Source: Paenibacillus sp. VTT E-133291
Lineage (GTDB): Bacteria; Bacillota; Bacilli; Paenibacillales; Paenibacillaceae
Direction: 5' to 3'
Assembly (NCBI RefSeq): GCF_002264395.1
Contig: NZ_NFVA01000010.1
Location: 1-64,000 of the forward strand
DNA: 64,000 nucleotides
Shown: positions 28,024 through 38,706 of the stretch, piece by piece
Layout of the letters: each line of letters begins with the position of its first letter
Numbering within the stretch: the stretch's first letter is position 1
Made by a program: the position numbers and the translations under genes
The notes under the pieces: generated by a model
The model's database searches: none
Told to the model about the DNA's origin: nothing
The model's input: only the letters and a program-made list of their open reading frames with translations

Positions 28024-29424
28024 TTAAAGAATATACTGACTTAAATCACGATCCTGTGCAATACTTGCCAATTTCTCACGCACATACTCTGGTGTAATAA
28101 CCATAGTATCCAGAGTTAGCTCAGGTGCTTCAAAAGAAAGATCCTCCAATAGCTTCTCCAAAATCGTATGAAGACGCCGAGCACCTATGTTTTCCATATT
28201 TTGATTCACTGAAGCAGCTATTTTGGCAATTTCATAAATAGCATCTTTCTGGAACTCCACTTCAATGTCCTCAGTTTTTAACAAATTAACATATTGTTTC
28301 GTCAAAGCATTCTCTGGCTCAGTTAAGATGGATACAAAATCCTCCAGTGTCAGACTGCTTAGCTCTACGCGAATCGGAAAACGCCCCTGAAGCTCTGGAA
28401 TCAGATCAGAGGGTTTAGCTACATGAAAAGCCCCGGCAGCCATGAAGAGCACGTAGTCCGTCTTCACAGGACCGTATTTTGTCATGATTGTAGAACCTTC
28501 TACAATTGGAAGGATATCTCTTTGCACACCTTCACGTGATACATCCGGGCCCGAACCCTTACCTTGACTTGCAACCTTATCAATCTCATCGATAAAAATA
28601 ATACCCGATTGTTCAGCGCGTGTCACAGATTCCTGAATGACATCATCCATATCAATCAGTTTAGTTGCTTCATCCTGAATTAGCACTTTACGAGCCTCAC
28701 GGATAGGAAGCTTACGCTTCTTCGTCCGCTTCGGAAGCAAGCTACCAAACATTTCTTGCATATTCATCCCCATCTGGTCGTTCCCTTGCCCTGCAAACAT
28801 ATCCAGCATAGATGGCGCTGTATCCTCAACATCTATTTCAATGATATCTTCTTCCAATTGACCAGCAAGGAGCTTAAATCTAATCCCGCGACGGCGCTCG
28901 CTTAAGCTTCCATCTGGTTCGGAATCTTCTTTAGAATCCTCTTGTGCAGAATTCCCGCCAAAAATCATCTCAAAAGGATTCTTCTGAGATTTGTTCTTTG
29001 AAGACGAAGGCACTAAAATAGAGACAATCCGCTCATTAGCCAGCTCTTCTGCACGGTCCTTCACCTTTTCCGTGCGCTCTAGCTTCACCATACGAATAGA
29101 GGTCTCAACTAAATCACGCACCATAGACTCCACATCTCGACCTACATAACCCACCTCAGTGAATTTGGTAGCCTCCACTTTGATGAACGGAGCATTAACA
29201 AGCTTTGCTAAACGCCGGGCAATCTCGGTTTTCCCCACACCAGTAGGTCCGATCATCAAGATGTTCTTAGGAACAACTTCATCACGCAGTTCCTCAGCCA
29301 GCAGACTGCGCCGATAACGATTACGAAGGGCAACAGCTACCGATTTCTTAGCTTGTTTCTGACCTACAATATATTTATCCAATTCAGCTACGATTTGACG
29401 GGGTGTTAGCGATTGATTCACCAT
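28024..29424 (-). CDS. hslU: ATP-dependent protease ATPase subunit HslU (ClpY)
   Basis: HslU is the AAA+ unfoldase that feeds proteins into the HslV peptidase. Walker [16 protein letters not shown] (about residue 55) and Walker [12 protein letters not shown] are present, separated by the family-specific I domain (about 110-235, rich in charged and Met residues). The C-terminal sensor 2 region [20 protein letters not shown] and the end DRDLSQYIL, used to activate HslV, are intact. 466 aa, ATG with AGGAGG. Confidence 0.96.
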   Translation of the reverse strand: MVNQSLTPRQIVAELDKYIVGQKQAKKSVAVALRNRYRRSLLAEELRDEVVPKNILMIGPTGVGKTEIARRLAKLVNAPFIKVEATKFTEVGYVGRDVESMVRDLVETSIRMVKLERTEKVKDRAEELANERIVSILVPSSSKNKSQKNPFEMIFGGNSAQEDSKEDSEPDGSLSERRRGIRFKLLAGQLEEDIIEIDVEDTAPSMLDMFAGQGNDQMGMNMQEMFGSLLPKRTKKRKLPIREARKVLIQDEATKLIDMDDVIQESVTRAEQSGIIFIDEIDKVASQGKGSGPDVSREGVQRDILPIVEGSTIMTKYGPVKTDYVLFMAAGAFHVAKPSDLIPELQGRFPIRVELSSLTLEDFVSILTEPENALTKQYVNLLKTEDIEVEFQKDAIYEIAKIAASVNQNMENIGARRLHTILEKLLEDLSFEAPELTLDTMVITPEYVREKLASIAQDRDLSQYIL

Positions 29425-29457
29425 CGTGAATTCCTCCTTGTCTCTATGGCACTGAGC

Positions 29458-30000
29458 CTATAATTGCTCAACAATAATATTGGAGTTAGTATACACACAT
29501 ATTTCTGATGCAATCTGAAGAGCCTCACGAGCAATATCCGCAGCAGCAAGATTTGGAGCATGACGTTTGAGCGCGCGACCGGAAGCAAGTGCAAAATTAC
29601 CACCGGAACCAATAGCGAGCACATCATCATCTGGCTCGATAATTTCACCATTTCCGGAGATTAAGAGCATTCCTTCCTTGTCCATAACAATCATTAATGC
29701 CTCAAGTTTACGAAGAATACGATCTTGACGCCAGTCTTTCGCTAATTCTACGGCAGCCCGTTGCAGGTTTCCATGATGCTCCTCCAACTTACCTTCGAAT
29801 TTTTCGAACAAAGTGATAGCATCGGCAACAGATCCTGCAAACCCTGCTATTACTTGTCCCCTGTATAAGCGACGAACCTTTCTGGCCGTCGTCTTCATAA
29901 TTACACTCTCTCCGAATGTAACCTGACCATCACCTGCTATAGCTGCCTGTCCGTTATGTCTTACAGCACAAATTGTAGTCGCATGAAAGCTGGGTACCAT
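29458..30000 (-). CDS. hslV: ATP-dependent protease peptidase subunit HslV (ClpQ)
   Basis: HslV is the proteasome-beta-like peptidase partner of HslU. The start is ATG at 29998-30000 with AGGAGGT upstream, giving 180 aa beginning [17 protein letters not shown]; the 24 in-frame codons upstream are not HslV-like. [17 protein letters not shown] and GSGGNFALA are family motifs. B. subtilis ClpQ starts MSSFHATTI and is reported to use an N-terminal serine; here the corresponding start is MVPSF, so the nucleophile could be the Ser, or the Thr of ATTI after processing. Confidence 0.95.
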   Translation of the reverse strand: MVPSFHATTICAVRHNGQAAIAGDGQVTFGESVIMKTTARKVRRLYRGQVIAGFAGSVADAITLFEKFEGKLEEHHGNLQRAAVELAKDWRQDRILRKLEALMIVMDKEGMLLISGNGEIIEPDDDVLAIGSGGNFALASGRALKRHAPNLAAADIAREALQIASEICVYTNSNIIVEQL

Positions 30001-30134
30001 GATTGCAGTTACCTCCTTAAGATGGGCTTTGTTAAAATATAAGAAAAGTATACGTTTCACGTTGTTCTTCATTATCCTTATATTTTTCGCTTAAACGCTA
30101 ACGCTTATCATCCTTATTAGGACGCCGAAGGCGC

Positions 30135-31490
30135 TTATTCTTGGGTATCGATAACCTCCGGCTCTATATAAGCGAGGCCCGTACGATTGGCGTACTCGGC
30201 AAGACTGTCTAGTGCACGATGCGCTAACATCTCATTTTTTTCTTTCTTATTACGGATTTTCTTCTCCACCTTCGGTAGAAGACCAAAATTGGCATTCATA
30301 GGCTGAAAATGCTCCGGATCAGCGGAAGTGATATAAGCAGGCATACTACCGAGCACCGTGTCTTGCGGGAAGATCAGTCCTTCTTGACCGAGTGCGGCTC
30401 TAGCAGCGTTAATGCCGGCAATCAGACCTGAAGCTGCTGATTCCACATAACCTTCCACGCCAGTCATCTGTCCAGCAAAGTACAGCCTTTCTTTACCCTT
30501 CATTTGATAAGTAGGATGCAAGAGTTTAGGAGAATTAATAAAGGTATTTCTGTGCATTACACCATATCGAACGTATTCAGCGTTCTCAAGACCTGGAATC
30601 AGCGAAAATACCCGCTTTTGTTCGCCCCATTTCAAGTGCGTTTGAAAACCCACCAGATTATAAAGCGTTCCAGCAGCGTTGTCCTGACGAAGCTGTACCA
30701 CCGCGTAAGGTAGCTTACCTGTGTGCGGATTGATAAGACCTACTGGCTTCATCGGACCAAACAATGCTGTTTGCTTACCGCGCTTCATCATGATTTCGAT
30801 AGGCATACAGCCCTCAAAGTATATCTCTTTCTCAAAATCCTTGAGCGCCGCCGTCTCTGCAGAGATCAACGCATCATAAAACACGTCAAACTCCTCTTCA
30901 GTCATAGGACAGTTCAGATATGCTGCTTCCCCTTTGTCATAACGGGAAGCCAGATACACTTTATTCATATCAATACTGTCCTTCTCAACAATCGGTGCAG
31001 CAGCATCATAAAAATAGAAATACTCTTCACCTAATAGACCCTTAATTTCAGCAGATAATGCAGGGGAAGTTAGTGGACCCGTTGCAATAACAACAATCCC
31101 TTCCTCCGGTATATGCGTAAGTTCTTCATTTATGACTTCCACTAGCGGATGATTATGCAATGTACTCGTAATTTCTCCCGAGAAACCATCCCGATCCACG
31201 GCAAGTGCACCACCAGCAGGTACAGCGTGGCGATCCGCAGCACCTAATACAAGAGAGTTTAAGCGCCGCATTTCTTCCTTTAATACACCCACTGCATTGC
31301 CTAAACCATTTGCACGCAAGGAGTTGCTGCATACTAGTTCTGCGAATTGATTCGTGTGGTGAGCTGGCGTTTTCACCACGGGTCTCATTTCATACAATCT
31401 TACCGGTACGCCTTGAGAGGCTATTTGCCAGGCCGCTTCACTTCCTGCGAGACCTGCTCCAATTACTGTTACCTTTGCTGTATCTGTCAC
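30135..31490 (-). CDS. trmFO: folate/FAD-dependent tRNA (uracil-54-C5)-methyltransferase TrmFO
   Basis: TrmFO makes ribothymidine at position 54 of tRNA using methylene-tetrahydrofolate and FAD. The FAD-binding motif [12 protein letters not shown] is at the N-terminus; the two family cysteines are present in LVCSNSLR and EGCMPIE. Length 451 aa is slightly longer than usual owing to a charged C-terminus. Start is GTG at 31488-31490 with AGGAGG. It sits between topA and hslV as in Bacillus, but the codV/xerC gene usually next to it is absent. Confidence 0.95.
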   Translation of the reverse strand: MTDTAKVTVIGAGLAGSEAAWQIASQGVPVRLYEMRPVVKTPAHHTNQFAELVCSNSLRANGLGNAVGVLKEEMRRLNSLVLGAADRHAVPAGGALAVDRDGFSGEITSTLHNHPLVEVINEELTHIPEEGIVVIATGPLTSPALSAEIKGLLGEEYFYFYDAAAPIVEKDSIDMNKVYLASRYDKGEAAYLNCPMTEEEFDVFYDALISAETAALKDFEKEIYFEGCMPIEIMMKRGKQTALFGPMKPVGLINPHTGKLPYAVVQLRQDNAAGTLYNLVGFQTHLKWGEQKRVFSLIPGLENAEYVRYGVMHRNTFINSPKLLHPTYQMKGKERLYFAGQMTGVEGYVESAASGLIAGINAARAALGQEGLIFPQDTVLGSMPAYITSADPEHFQPMNANFGLLPKVEKKIRNKKEKNEMLAHRALDSLAEYANRTGLAYIEPEVIDTQE

Positions 31491-31516
31491 TGTCTTATTT
31501 CCTCCTGTAGAGACTA

Positions 31517-33616
31517 TTATTCTGCTAACTCTTCTTCGTTGTCTAAAACTGCCTCTGTATGGTCACAAGACGTACATTGCAGTTTGGTGCCTTGCTTATT
31601 GCGTTTCTCAATCATCCAAGCCCCGCAAGATGGACATGGCTTAGTGGATGGTCTATCCCAAGAGACGAAATCACAGCCAGGATATTGATCGCAGCCATAG
31701 AAGACACGCCCTTTTTTGCTACGACGCTCTACAACTTTACCTTCATTACATTTAGGGCAAGTTACACCTATATCTTTGATAATCGGCTTTGTATTTCGGC
31801 AATCTGGAAAACCAGAACATGCTAGAAACTTCCCAAAGCGTCCTAATTTATATACAAGTGGTTTACCACATTTCTCGCAGATCTCATCAGAGACTTCATC
31901 TTCAATCTCGATTTCTTTCATTTCTTCTTCAGCAAACAATAAGCGCTTCTCGAAAGACTCGTAAAATTCGGCAAGAACCTTCACCCAATCTTCTGACCCT
32001 TCTTCCACATGGTCAAGATCTCCTTCCATATTAGCCGTAAACTCTACGTTCAATATTTCCGGGAAAAATTGTTCCATCTGCTCGATAACTAGTTCTCCAA
32101 GCTCTGTAGGCATGAATTTTTTCTCTTCAATCGCTACATAACCACGCTTCTGAATCGTTTCAAGCGTTGGTGCATACGTACTTGGGCGTCCTATCCCTAA
32201 TTCCTCAAGTGTCTTTACAAGCCTTGCTTCTGTATATCGCGGTGGTGGCTGTGTAAAATGCTGCTTCGGCTCGATCTCTTGCTTATTTAAAGCATCTCCC
32301 GCTTCAAGAGGCGGTAAATACTTATCTTCATCTGTAGTTCCATCATCATTACCTTCCACGTAAACCTTCATGAACCCTGGGAATGAAACCTTCGAACCCA
32401 CCGCTCTGAAAGTGGCTGTACCTGCTTCTATATCAACCGAGAGTGTATCCAGAAGAGCCGAAGCCATTTGACTGGATACGAACCGCTCCCACACCAGCTT
32501 ATAAAGACGGAATTGATCCCGGCTTAAGAACTCTTTGACCATTTCCGGTTCCCGAAGTGCCGAAGTTGGTCGAATCGCTTCATGCGCTTCTTGTGCTCCA
32601 GCCGCTTTCTTCGAATACTGGCGGGGGGTTTCAGGTAAGAACTTTTCACCATACTTAGCAGTAATCAGCTCTTTAGCTTCATCCTGTGCAGTGACAGATA
32701 AGCGTGTCGAGTCCGTACGCATATAGGTGATCAAACCTACGGTTCCCTCTTTGCCTAGTTCCACACCTTCGTATAATTGCTGGGCAACAGACATGGTCTT
32801 AGCTGCACGGAATCCAAGCTTACGAGCTGCTTCCTGTTGAAGTGAACTTGTTGTAAAAGGAGCCGAAGGATGTCGTTGTCTTTCCTTCTCCTTCACTTTA
32901 CTTACCTTAAAAGCTGCGTTCTTGATTGCCTCAAGGATCTCTTGAACATCGCTTTCTTGATTAAGTTCTTTCTTCACACCATTCAGCTTATGGAACTTAG
33001 CTTCAAAGACGGAATCTCGAATCCCAAGTTTAGCGGTAATACTCCAATATTCAGTAGGTACAAAAGCGGAGATTTCATTCTCACGATCCATTATGATCTT
33101 TACAGCTACAGATTGAACACGACCAGCAGATAACCCTTTTTTGACTTTCTTCCATAATAGGGGGCTAATCTTGTAACCTACCAGCCGATCCAGTATACGT
33201 CTTGCCTGCTGTGCATTCACAAGATCCATGTTAATCTTACGTGGCGTCTTAAAAGCATCCTTCACCGCTTGTTTGGTGATCTCATTAAATACAACTCGGC
33301 ATTCCTGTGTTTGATCTAAATTTAATGCATGCGCCAAGTGCCATGCGATCGCTTCTCCTTCGCGGTCAGGGTCAGCTGCGAGATAAACTTTTTTCACTTT
33401 TTTACTAGCGTCTTTCAATTCCTTCAATATGGAACCTTTACCACGGATAGTAATATACTTAGGGTTGAAATTATTTTCAACTTCGACGCCGGTTTGACTC
33501 TTCGGCAAGTCCCTAATATGTCCCATAGATGCCTTTACAATATATTTACTACCTAGATATTTGCCAATTGTCTTCGCTTTCGCGGGCGATTCGACAATAA
33601 CCAATGCATCTGCCAT
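31517..33616 (-). CDS. topA: DNA topoisomerase I
   Basis: TopA relaxes negative supercoils through a 5'-phosphotyrosine intermediate. An N-terminal Toprim domain ([17 protein letters not shown]; later [13 protein letters not shown]) is followed by the type IA core with catalytic Tyr in [10 protein letters not shown] and three C-terminal zinc ribbons ([30 protein letters not shown]). 699 aa. ATG start behind GAGGAGG. Part of the dprA-topA-trmFO-hslV-hslU operon. Confidence 0.97.
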   Translation of the reverse strand: MADALVIVESPAKAKTIGKYLGSKYIVKASMGHIRDLPKSQTGVEVENNFNPKYITIRGKGSILKELKDASKKVKKVYLAADPDREGEAIAWHLAHALNLDQTQECRVVFNEITKQAVKDAFKTPRKINMDLVNAQQARRILDRLVGYKISPLLWKKVKKGLSAGRVQSVAVKIIMDRENEISAFVPTEYWSITAKLGIRDSVFEAKFHKLNGVKKELNQESDVQEILEAIKNAAFKVSKVKEKERQRHPSAPFTTSSLQQEAARKLGFRAAKTMSVAQQLYEGVELGKEGTVGLITYMRTDSTRLSVTAQDEAKELITAKYGEKFLPETPRQYSKKAAGAQEAHEAIRPTSALREPEMVKEFLSRDQFRLYKLVWERFVSSQMASALLDTLSVDIEAGTATFRAVGSKVSFPGFMKVYVEGNDDGTTDEDKYLPPLEAGDALNKQEIEPKQHFTQPPPRYTEARLVKTLEELGIGRPSTYAPTLETIQKRGYVAIEEKKFMPTELGELVIEQMEQFFPEILNVEFTANMEGDLDHVEEGSEDWVKVLAEFYESFEKRLLFAEEEMKEIEIEDEVSDEICEKCGKPLVYKLGRFGKFLACSGFPDCRNTKPIIKDIGVTCPKCNEGKVVERRSKKGRVFYGCDQYPGCDFVSWDRPSTKPCPSCGAWMIEKRNKQGTKLQCTSCDHTEAVLDNEEELAE

Positions 33617-33652
33617 AGACTCTTCCTCCTCGTTAACACTCGTACCTCTATA

Positions 33653-34771
33653 TTAAATTACCTTATAAATAGCTCCTGGTAATTGTGCTACCGCTTTTTT
33701 TATGATTAAAGATAACAGAACTGAATGCAAATGTCCAAAATCCCATCCTGTCCTCACAAGCAGATCGTCCAAAATAAAGGGGCCTTGATGCAGTATATGG
33801 TATAGGTGTAACTCCTCATTTGTCAATTTCTTTTCAATTACCAAATCGTCAACCACCTGTTTAGGGGGACCGCTTTCACCCGTTTTTGAGAGGTTTGTCG
33901 GGAGAATAGAAGTGTATTCTTCTAAAATATCTAGTGCACCGGTTACCAGCTTTGCCCCCTGTTTAATCAGATCAAGAGCCCCTCTACTTTTGGGAGACGT
34001 AATAGGTCCAGGGACAGCAAAAACATCCCGTCCTGCCTCCAAGGCAGCATCTGCAGTAATGAGTGATCCACTTCTACTATCCGCCTCTACAACCACTGTC
34101 CCGTATGTGATACCCGCAATAATTCGATTGCGCTGCGGAAACAACCCTGGATGGCTTTTGGTTCCAAGGGGATACTCTGTTAGCACTAGCCCATCACGGG
34201 AAATCAATCGTTCAAGCTCCTTATTCTCAGGCGGGTAGACCCGATCCAGACCTGTAGCTACTACCGCTATTGTGCCTCCACCGCTTCTTAGCGCAGCTTC
34301 ATGACAAACGCTATCAATCCCCCTAGCTAATCCGCTAACCACTGTCAGACCTGCTTCACTAAGCTCTTTCGTGAGGATCTCCCCTACCTTCCGTCCATAA
34401 GCTGTTGGCACACGAGTACCGACCATCGCTACACTGGGTGTCGATAACAGATCCAAACGCCCACGATAATAAAGAATCCATGGTGGCTGAGCCGTCTCCT
34501 TCAATAAATCTGGATAGTCTGCATCAAAAATCGTGATCATGTTCACAAAACTTTCTTCCATTAGTAAGCGGCGGCTTGCTATCCACTCCAACGTATATAT
34601 AGAAGCAAGCTGAATCGACATTTTCTCACTCAATCCAACCTTTTCCCAGTCTTCCGGGCTACAAGAAAATGCTTTTTCTGACAAGAGCCCAGCTCTGCGA
34701 ATCTTGTCGATCGTTTTCCAGCCAATGCCTTCCACTTCATTAAAACCGAATAGTAGTTCCCGTTCTTCCAT
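33653..34771 (-). CDS. dprA: DNA processing protein DprA
   Basis: DprA loads RecA on incoming single-stranded DNA during transformation. The Rossmann-like DprA core is intact (VGTRVPTAYGRKVGE, VVSGLARGIDSVCHEAAL, FPQRNRIIAG), flanked by an N-terminal SAM/HhH-like segment (EVEGIGWKTIDKIRRAG) and a C-terminal winged-helix region (VRTGWDFGHLHSVLLSL). 372 aa. It is intact although the other competence-associated gene in the window, comM, is broken. Confidence 0.95.
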   Translation of the reverse strand: MEERELLFGFNEVEGIGWKTIDKIRRAGLLSEKAFSCSPEDWEKVGLSEKMSIQLASIYTLEWIASRRLLMEESFVNMITIFDADYPDLLKETAQPPWILYYRGRLDLLSTPSVAMVGTRVPTAYGRKVGEILTKELSEAGLTVVSGLARGIDSVCHEAALRSGGGTIAVVATGLDRVYPPENKELERLISRDGLVLTEYPLGTKSHPGLFPQRNRIIAGITYGTVVVEADSRSGSLITADAALEAGRDVFAVPGPITSPKSRGALDLIKQGAKLVTGALDILEEYTSILPTNLSKTGESGPPKQVVDDLVIEKKLTNEELHLYHILHQGPFILDDLLVRTGWDFGHLHSVLLSLIIKKAVAQLPGAIYKVI

Positions 34772-34793
34772 AGTCTTTTTCGCCCCTTAACAC

Positions 34794-34810
34794 GGAAGGC
34801 CTAGCCTTCC
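34794..34810. repeat. short perfect palindrome upstream of dprA
   Basis: GGAAGGC-CTA-GCCTTCC lies about 25 nt upstream of the dprA start. It could form a small leader hairpin or a protein-binding site for the dprA-topA operon. A possible minus-strand promoter (TTGCGT-17-CAAAAT) is just upstream of it. Weak evidence. Confidence 0.35.
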
Positions 34811-34875
34811 CTATTTTGTGTTACACATCTTGAAAACGCAAGTATTTCTTTAAATTCAATAAATTTCTATTTAAA

Positions 34876-34922
34876 ATAAAAAAAGCAACCTTTCATCCCT
34901 AAATAGGAACAAAAGGTTGCTT
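34876..34922 (-). terminator. terminator after sucCD
   Basis: On the minus strand, AAGCAACCTTT pairs with AAAGGTTGCTT across an 18-nt loop and is followed by a T tract (34884-34876). It ends the sucCD transcript about 70 nt after the sucD stop, so dprA has its own promoter. Confidence 0.88.
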
Positions 34923-34992
34923 ACCTCTTTAATTAATTATACACGAAATAACCTCACTACGCGGAGCGATTTCTCTGTCTTAATTACACTAA

Positions 34993-35922
34993 TTAGTGCG
35001 ATGTAAAAGCATTGAGAATACCGCGCTCTTCAAGCACACTTACGAGTGTCGAACCCATTTCAGCAGGCGTAGGGGCTACCTTAATTCCGCAAGCTTCCAG
35101 TACGGCAATTTTTTCGCTAGCTGTACCTTTCCCTCCAGAAATGATAGCACCAGCATGCCCCATACGCTTGCCTGGAGGTGCAGTTGCCCCTCCAATGAAG
35201 CCTACTACTGGCTTGGTCATGTGTTCACGAATCCACTCCGCTGCTTCTTCCTCAGCCGTACCACCGATCTCTCCGATCATGATAACTGCCTTCGTACCCG
35301 GATCTTCATTAAACAGCCTCAAAATATCAATAAACTCGGAGCCTTTAACAGGGTCCCCGCCAATACCTACAGCCGAAGACTGCCCAATTCCACGCGTGGT
35401 CAGCTGATGAACCGCCTCATAGGTTAGCGTTCCGCTGCGCGAGACCACTCCTACATAACCAGGCATATGAATATAGCCAGGCATGATTCCAATCTTACAC
35501 TCTCCAGGAGTGATAACACCCGGACAGTTTGGACCGATCAACACTGTAGAACGACCTTCCATATAACGTGAGACTTTTACCATATCAAGCACAGGAATAC
35601 CTTCAGTAATACAGATAACCAAATCCAGCTCTGCATCTACAGCCTCCATGATGGAATCTGCTGCAAATGCTGGCGGTACATAAATCACACTAGCAGTTGC
35701 ACCAGTAGCTGCTTTAGCAGCTGCGACTGTATCAAATACCGGAAGACTAACTTCACTGCCATTTTCAAGGGTGATATTAACTGTTGTTCCACCTTTACCC
35801 GGCGTTACTCCTCCAACCATCTGAGTTCCATAATCAAGCGCACCCTTAGTATGGAACAAGCCCGTTGCTCCCGTAATACCTTGCGTGATAACTTTCGTAT
35901 TTTTATCTACAAGAATGCTCAT
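34993..35922 (-). CDS. sucD: succinate-CoA ligase alpha subunit
   Basis: SucD with SucC interconverts succinyl-CoA and succinate in the TCA cycle with ATP or GTP synthesis. CoA-binding Rossmann start ([20 protein letters not shown]), the [16 protein letters not shown] segment and the phospho-His motif [14 protein letters not shown] are intact. 309 aa. ATG at 35920-35922. Follows sucC after a 62-nt gap in one operon. Confidence 0.97.
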   Translation of the reverse strand: MSILVDKNTKVITQGITGATGLFHTKGALDYGTQMVGGVTPGKGGTTVNITLENGSEVSLPVFDTVAAAKAATGATASVIYVPPAFAADSIMEAVDAELDLVICITEGIPVLDMVKVSRYMEGRSTVLIGPNCPGVITPGECKIGIMPGYIHMPGYVGVVSRSGTLTYEAVHQLTTRGIGQSSAVGIGGDPVKGSEFIDILRLFNEDPGTKAVIMIGEIGGTAEEEAAEWIREHMTKPVVGFIGGATAPPGKRMGHAGAIISGGKGTASEKIAVLEACGIKVAPTPAEMGSTLVSVLEERGILNAFTSH

Positions 35923-35984
35923 GCCTTAAGTCACATCCCTACTTATATTGTCAAATACGATAACTGGCTTCAACTTCCGAGCCA

Positions 35985-37145
35985 TTATTGCACAAGAGAT
36001 ACAATCTTACGGGCACCGTCCGCCATAGAATCAGCAGCTACAATGTTTAGTCCCGATCCAGCCAAGATTTGCTTACCTAAACCAACATTTGTTCCTTCAA
36101 GACGTACAACAAGCGGTTTAGTCAATCCCAATTGACTTGCCGCTTCCACAACACCGTTAGCAATAACGTCACAGCGCATAATACCGCCGAAAATATTAAC
36201 GAAAATTCCATTTACCTTTTCATCCGACAGAATAATTTTAAAGGCTTCTGTAACTTTCTCGGTAGTTGCACCGCCCCCTACATCAAGGAAGTTGGCGGGT
36301 TCGCCTCCGTAATATTTAATTATATCCATCGTTGCCATCGCTAGACCTGCACCGTTCACCATACAACCAATATTGCCATCAAGCGCAATATAGCTCAGGT
36401 CATACTTAGAGGCTTCGATTTCTTTCAAATCTTCTTCATCTAGATCCCGAAGCTCTTGAATATCTTTGTGGCGGAACAAAGCATTGGGATCAAAATTCAA
36501 TTTAGCATCTAGAGCCATCACATTACCATCCGCAGTAACTACCAATGGGTTAATTTCGGCAATAGAGCAATCTTTATCCACAAAAGCTAGATATAGCGCT
36601 TGCATGAATTTCACAGTCTTGCCTACCAGTTCATTCGGAATAGAGATGCTGTAAGCTAGTTTACGAGCTTGGAATGTCTGCAAACCTACTGCCGGATCAA
36701 TGATTTCTTTAAAAATCTTCTCCGGATGTGTAGCTGCAACCTCTTCAATCTCTGTGCCACCTTCTTCAGATGCCATCATAACCACCCGACCAGTTCCTCT
36801 ATCAACAACAATACCGATATAATACTCTTTAACAATTTGACAGCCCTCTTCAATAAGCAGCCGCTTTACAACCTTACCCTCCGGACCAGTCTGGTGAGTA
36901 ACTAAAGTCTTGCCGAGAATTTCGGTTGCGTAAGTACGCACTTCATCGATATTCTTAGCAACCTTTACACCTCCAGCTTTACCGCGTCCACCTGCATGAA
37001 TCTGAGCTTTAACTACAACAACCGGTGTACTCAGTGACTCTGCGGCTTCTACCGCTTCCTCCACTGTATAAGCTACTTTTCCATTCGGTACGGCCACACC
37101 GTACTTCTTAAGCACTTCTTTTCCCTGATACTCGTGGATATTCAT
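35985..37145 (-). CDS. sucC: succinate-CoA ligase beta subunit
   Basis: SucC is the ATP-grasp, nucleotide-binding subunit of succinyl-CoA synthetase. The N-terminal ATP-grasp part has [17 protein letters not shown]; the C-terminal half has the ligase domain with [15 protein letters not shown] and [13 protein letters not shown]. 386 aa, the usual size. ATG with AGGAGG. Likely catabolite-controlled through the cre-like site described separately. Confidence 0.97.
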   Translation of the reverse strand: MNIHEYQGKEVLKKYGVAVPNGKVAYTVEEAVEAAESLSTPVVVVKAQIHAGGRGKAGGVKVAKNIDEVRTYATEILGKTLVTHQTGPEGKVVKRLLIEEGCQIVKEYYIGIVVDRGTGRVVMMASEEGGTEIEEVAATHPEKIFKEIIDPAVGLQTFQARKLAYSISIPNELVGKTVKFMQALYLAFVDKDCSIAEINPLVVTADGNVMALDAKLNFDPNALFRHKDIQELRDLDEEDLKEIEASKYDLSYIALDGNIGCMVNGAGLAMATMDIIKYYGGEPANFLDVGGGATTEKVTEAFKIILSDEKVNGIFVNIFGGIMRCDVIANGVVEAASQLGLTKPLVVRLEGTNVGLGKQILAGSGLNIVAADSMADGARKIVSLVQ

Positions 37146-37385
37146 AGCGGTAGCCTCCTAAAGTAGCGTGGTGACTTAACAGGCAGCCTGTTGTCATCTC
37201 GCCTTCCGTTTTGATTGCCGCGGGGTTAGGGATAGGCTGATGCTAAACATGCAGCACTATTCCGGAACCAACAGAAACTGCTCTACCACTCGTAAAAGAA
37301 TGGCCTTATTTCTGTGAGAGACATTGAGTAAATCTATAAGACTAAGCTTATACTTACCTATATGCCATATAAAGGAACCCAGAAT

Positions 37386-37413
37386 AGTGTAACATGTTTT
37401 TAAAACGCTTTCC
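37386..37413 (-). promoter_or_regulatory. sucC promoter with overlapping cre-like site
   Basis: On the minus strand an extended -10 (TGT-TACACT, 37386-37394) lies about 240 nt upstream of sucC. The 14-mer GGAAAGCGTTTTAA (37400-37413) matches a CcpA cre of the TGAAAGCGTTTTCA type at 12 of 14 positions and covers the -35/spacer, a position suited to repression. sucCD is a known CcpA target in B. subtilis; here the link is inference. Confidence 0.55.
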
Positions 37414-37496
37414 TTAAATATATTCATGATTCGTACACATTTTTTCGCTTGGTTTCATGCCGGAATGCGAACGATCGCATTGACTACTGTTTATAC

Positions 37497-37985
37497 TTAC
37501 TTTTTACTATCTTGAGTGTTCGCCTCATGAACACGATTTAACAAGCTTTTGAACTGCTCAAGCAGCTCTACAGTCTCATCGCCGGACATAGTCGTTTCTT
37601 CCATCATTTTCCCAGGAATACAAGCCGCATTGCTTTGAAGTGCCCAGCCCTGTTCCGTTAAGGAAATCAGAACTTTCCGCTCATCTTGTGTTGAACGTTC
37701 ACGTACGATCAAGCCTGCTGCTTGTAGGCGTTTTAAAAGAGGTGTCAGCGTACCCGAATCCAAAAATAGCGCCTCACCAATTTCTTTAACCGTACATTGC
37801 TGCCGTTCCCATAACACAAGCATTACTAGATATTGCGAGTATGTTAAACCGATCTTATCCAAATAAGGTTGATACAGCTTTGTGATCTCACGAGAGCAGG
37901 CATAAATCGTAAAACAGAGTTGATTCTCAATCAGCAGCTCAGGTGTAGTCGTCATCTTTTGCATATCTTCTTCATTCATTTTCAT
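37497..37985 (-). CDS. ohrR: organic hydroperoxide resistance regulator OhrR (MarR family)
   Basis: OhrR is a MarR-type repressor released from DNA when its N-terminal cysteine is oxidised by organic peroxides. Cys24 lies in NQLCFTIYA, matching the reactive Cys of B. subtilis OhrR; a second Cys30 follows. The winged-helix core (LWERQQCTVKEIGEALFLDSG, then RERSTQDERKVLISLT) is intact. 162 aa with a C-terminal extension. Divergent from ohr over a shared 143-nt control region. Confidence 0.92.
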   Translation of the reverse strand: MKMNEEDMQKMTTTPELLIENQLCFTIYACSREITKLYQPYLDKIGLTYSQYLVMLVLWERQQCTVKEIGEALFLDSGTLTPLLKRLQAAGLIVRERSTQDERKVLISLTEQGWALQSNAACIPGKMMEETTMSGDETVELLEQFKSLLNRVHEANTQDSKK

Positions 37986-38060
37986 ATCTTATTCACCTGC
38001 CTTATACCCTTATTTTATCATAATTCACTCATAACATCATGTTAATAGCAAAAAATTAAT

Positions 38061-38096
38061 TTGACATTATAATTAATTGTGATAAATTAGATTGTA
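38061..38096 (+). promoter_or_regulatory. ohr promoter and OhrR operator
   Basis: TTGACA (38061-38066), a 16-nt spacer and TAAATT (38083-38088, preceded by TG) form a good sigma-A promoter for ohr. The segment 38069-38096 consists of two AT-rich half-sites (ATAATTAATTGT and AAATTAGATTGTA) that resemble the duplicated ACAATTAAATTGT-type OhrR operator of B. subtilis and overlap the promoter, so repression by the divergent OhrR is expected. Confidence 0.7.
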
Positions 38097-38128
38097 CACA
38101 AACTAATTAGGAATTGGAGAGATACACA

Positions 38129-38557
38129 ATGATGACCATCCAGCAAAAAATGTATGAAACCACTGTTAAAGCCGTAGGAGGAAGAAACGGTTTTATCGAA
38201 TCAGAAAACCCTAAGCTTAATCTTACAATTAGTACACCACGCGAAATGGGAGGTGCCGGTGGAGAAGGTACAAATCCTGAGCAACTATTTGCAGCTGGAT
38301 ATTCCGCTTGTTTCGATAGTGCACTGAACATGGTTGCCCGACTCGGAAAAGTAAAAATTGAAGGTAGCGAAGTAACGGCTACAGTCAGCTTTGGTAAAGT
38401 TGAAGATGGAGGTTTTGGCATAGCGGTTAAGCTTGATGTGCTAGTTAAAGGCGTTGATAGAGAAACTGCAGCCTCATTAGTAGAGGCTGCTCATGGCGCT
38501 TGTCCATACTCCCGCGCAACCCGCGGCAATATCGCTGTAGAATTGAATGTGCTGTAA
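38129..38557 (+). CDS. ohr: organic hydroperoxide resistance protein Ohr (OsmC family)
   Basis: Ohr reduces organic and lipid hydroperoxides with a dithiol mechanism. Both catalytic cysteines are present with family spacing: Cys61 (GYSACFDSAL) and Cys125 (AHGACPYSRATRGN). Starting at ATG 38129 (GGAGA 8 nt upstream) gives 142 aa; a TTG at 38114 overlaps the SD and is unlikely. Paired with its regulator ohrR. Confidence 0.95.
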   Translation: MMTIQQKMYETTVKAVGGRNGFIESENPKLNLTISTPREMGGAGGEGTNPEQLFAAGYSACFDSALNMVARLGKVKIEGSEVTATVSFGKVEDGGFGIAVKLDVLVKGVDRETAASLVEAAHGACPYSRATRGNIAVELNVL

Positions 38558-38662
38558 GGGAACTATAGAGAATTATTATCTCAAACGAAGCCCTTACGGA
38601 CACAGATGATCTTATCCAGAGAGGTTAACATTTTTAGCGGAGTGACATTAATAACCCAAAAC

Positions 38663-38699
38663 AGAGCAGCGATTCGCCAATAACGGGAATCGCTGCTCT
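38663..38699. terminator. bidirectional terminator between ohr and comM
   Basis: A perfect 13-bp inverted repeat (AGAGCAGCGATTC / GAATCGCTGCTCT, 11-nt loop) lies between the convergent ohr and truncated comM genes, with short T-rich tails on both strands. It fits a shared terminator. Confidence 0.8.
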
Positions 38700-38706
38700 A
38701 TTTAGT

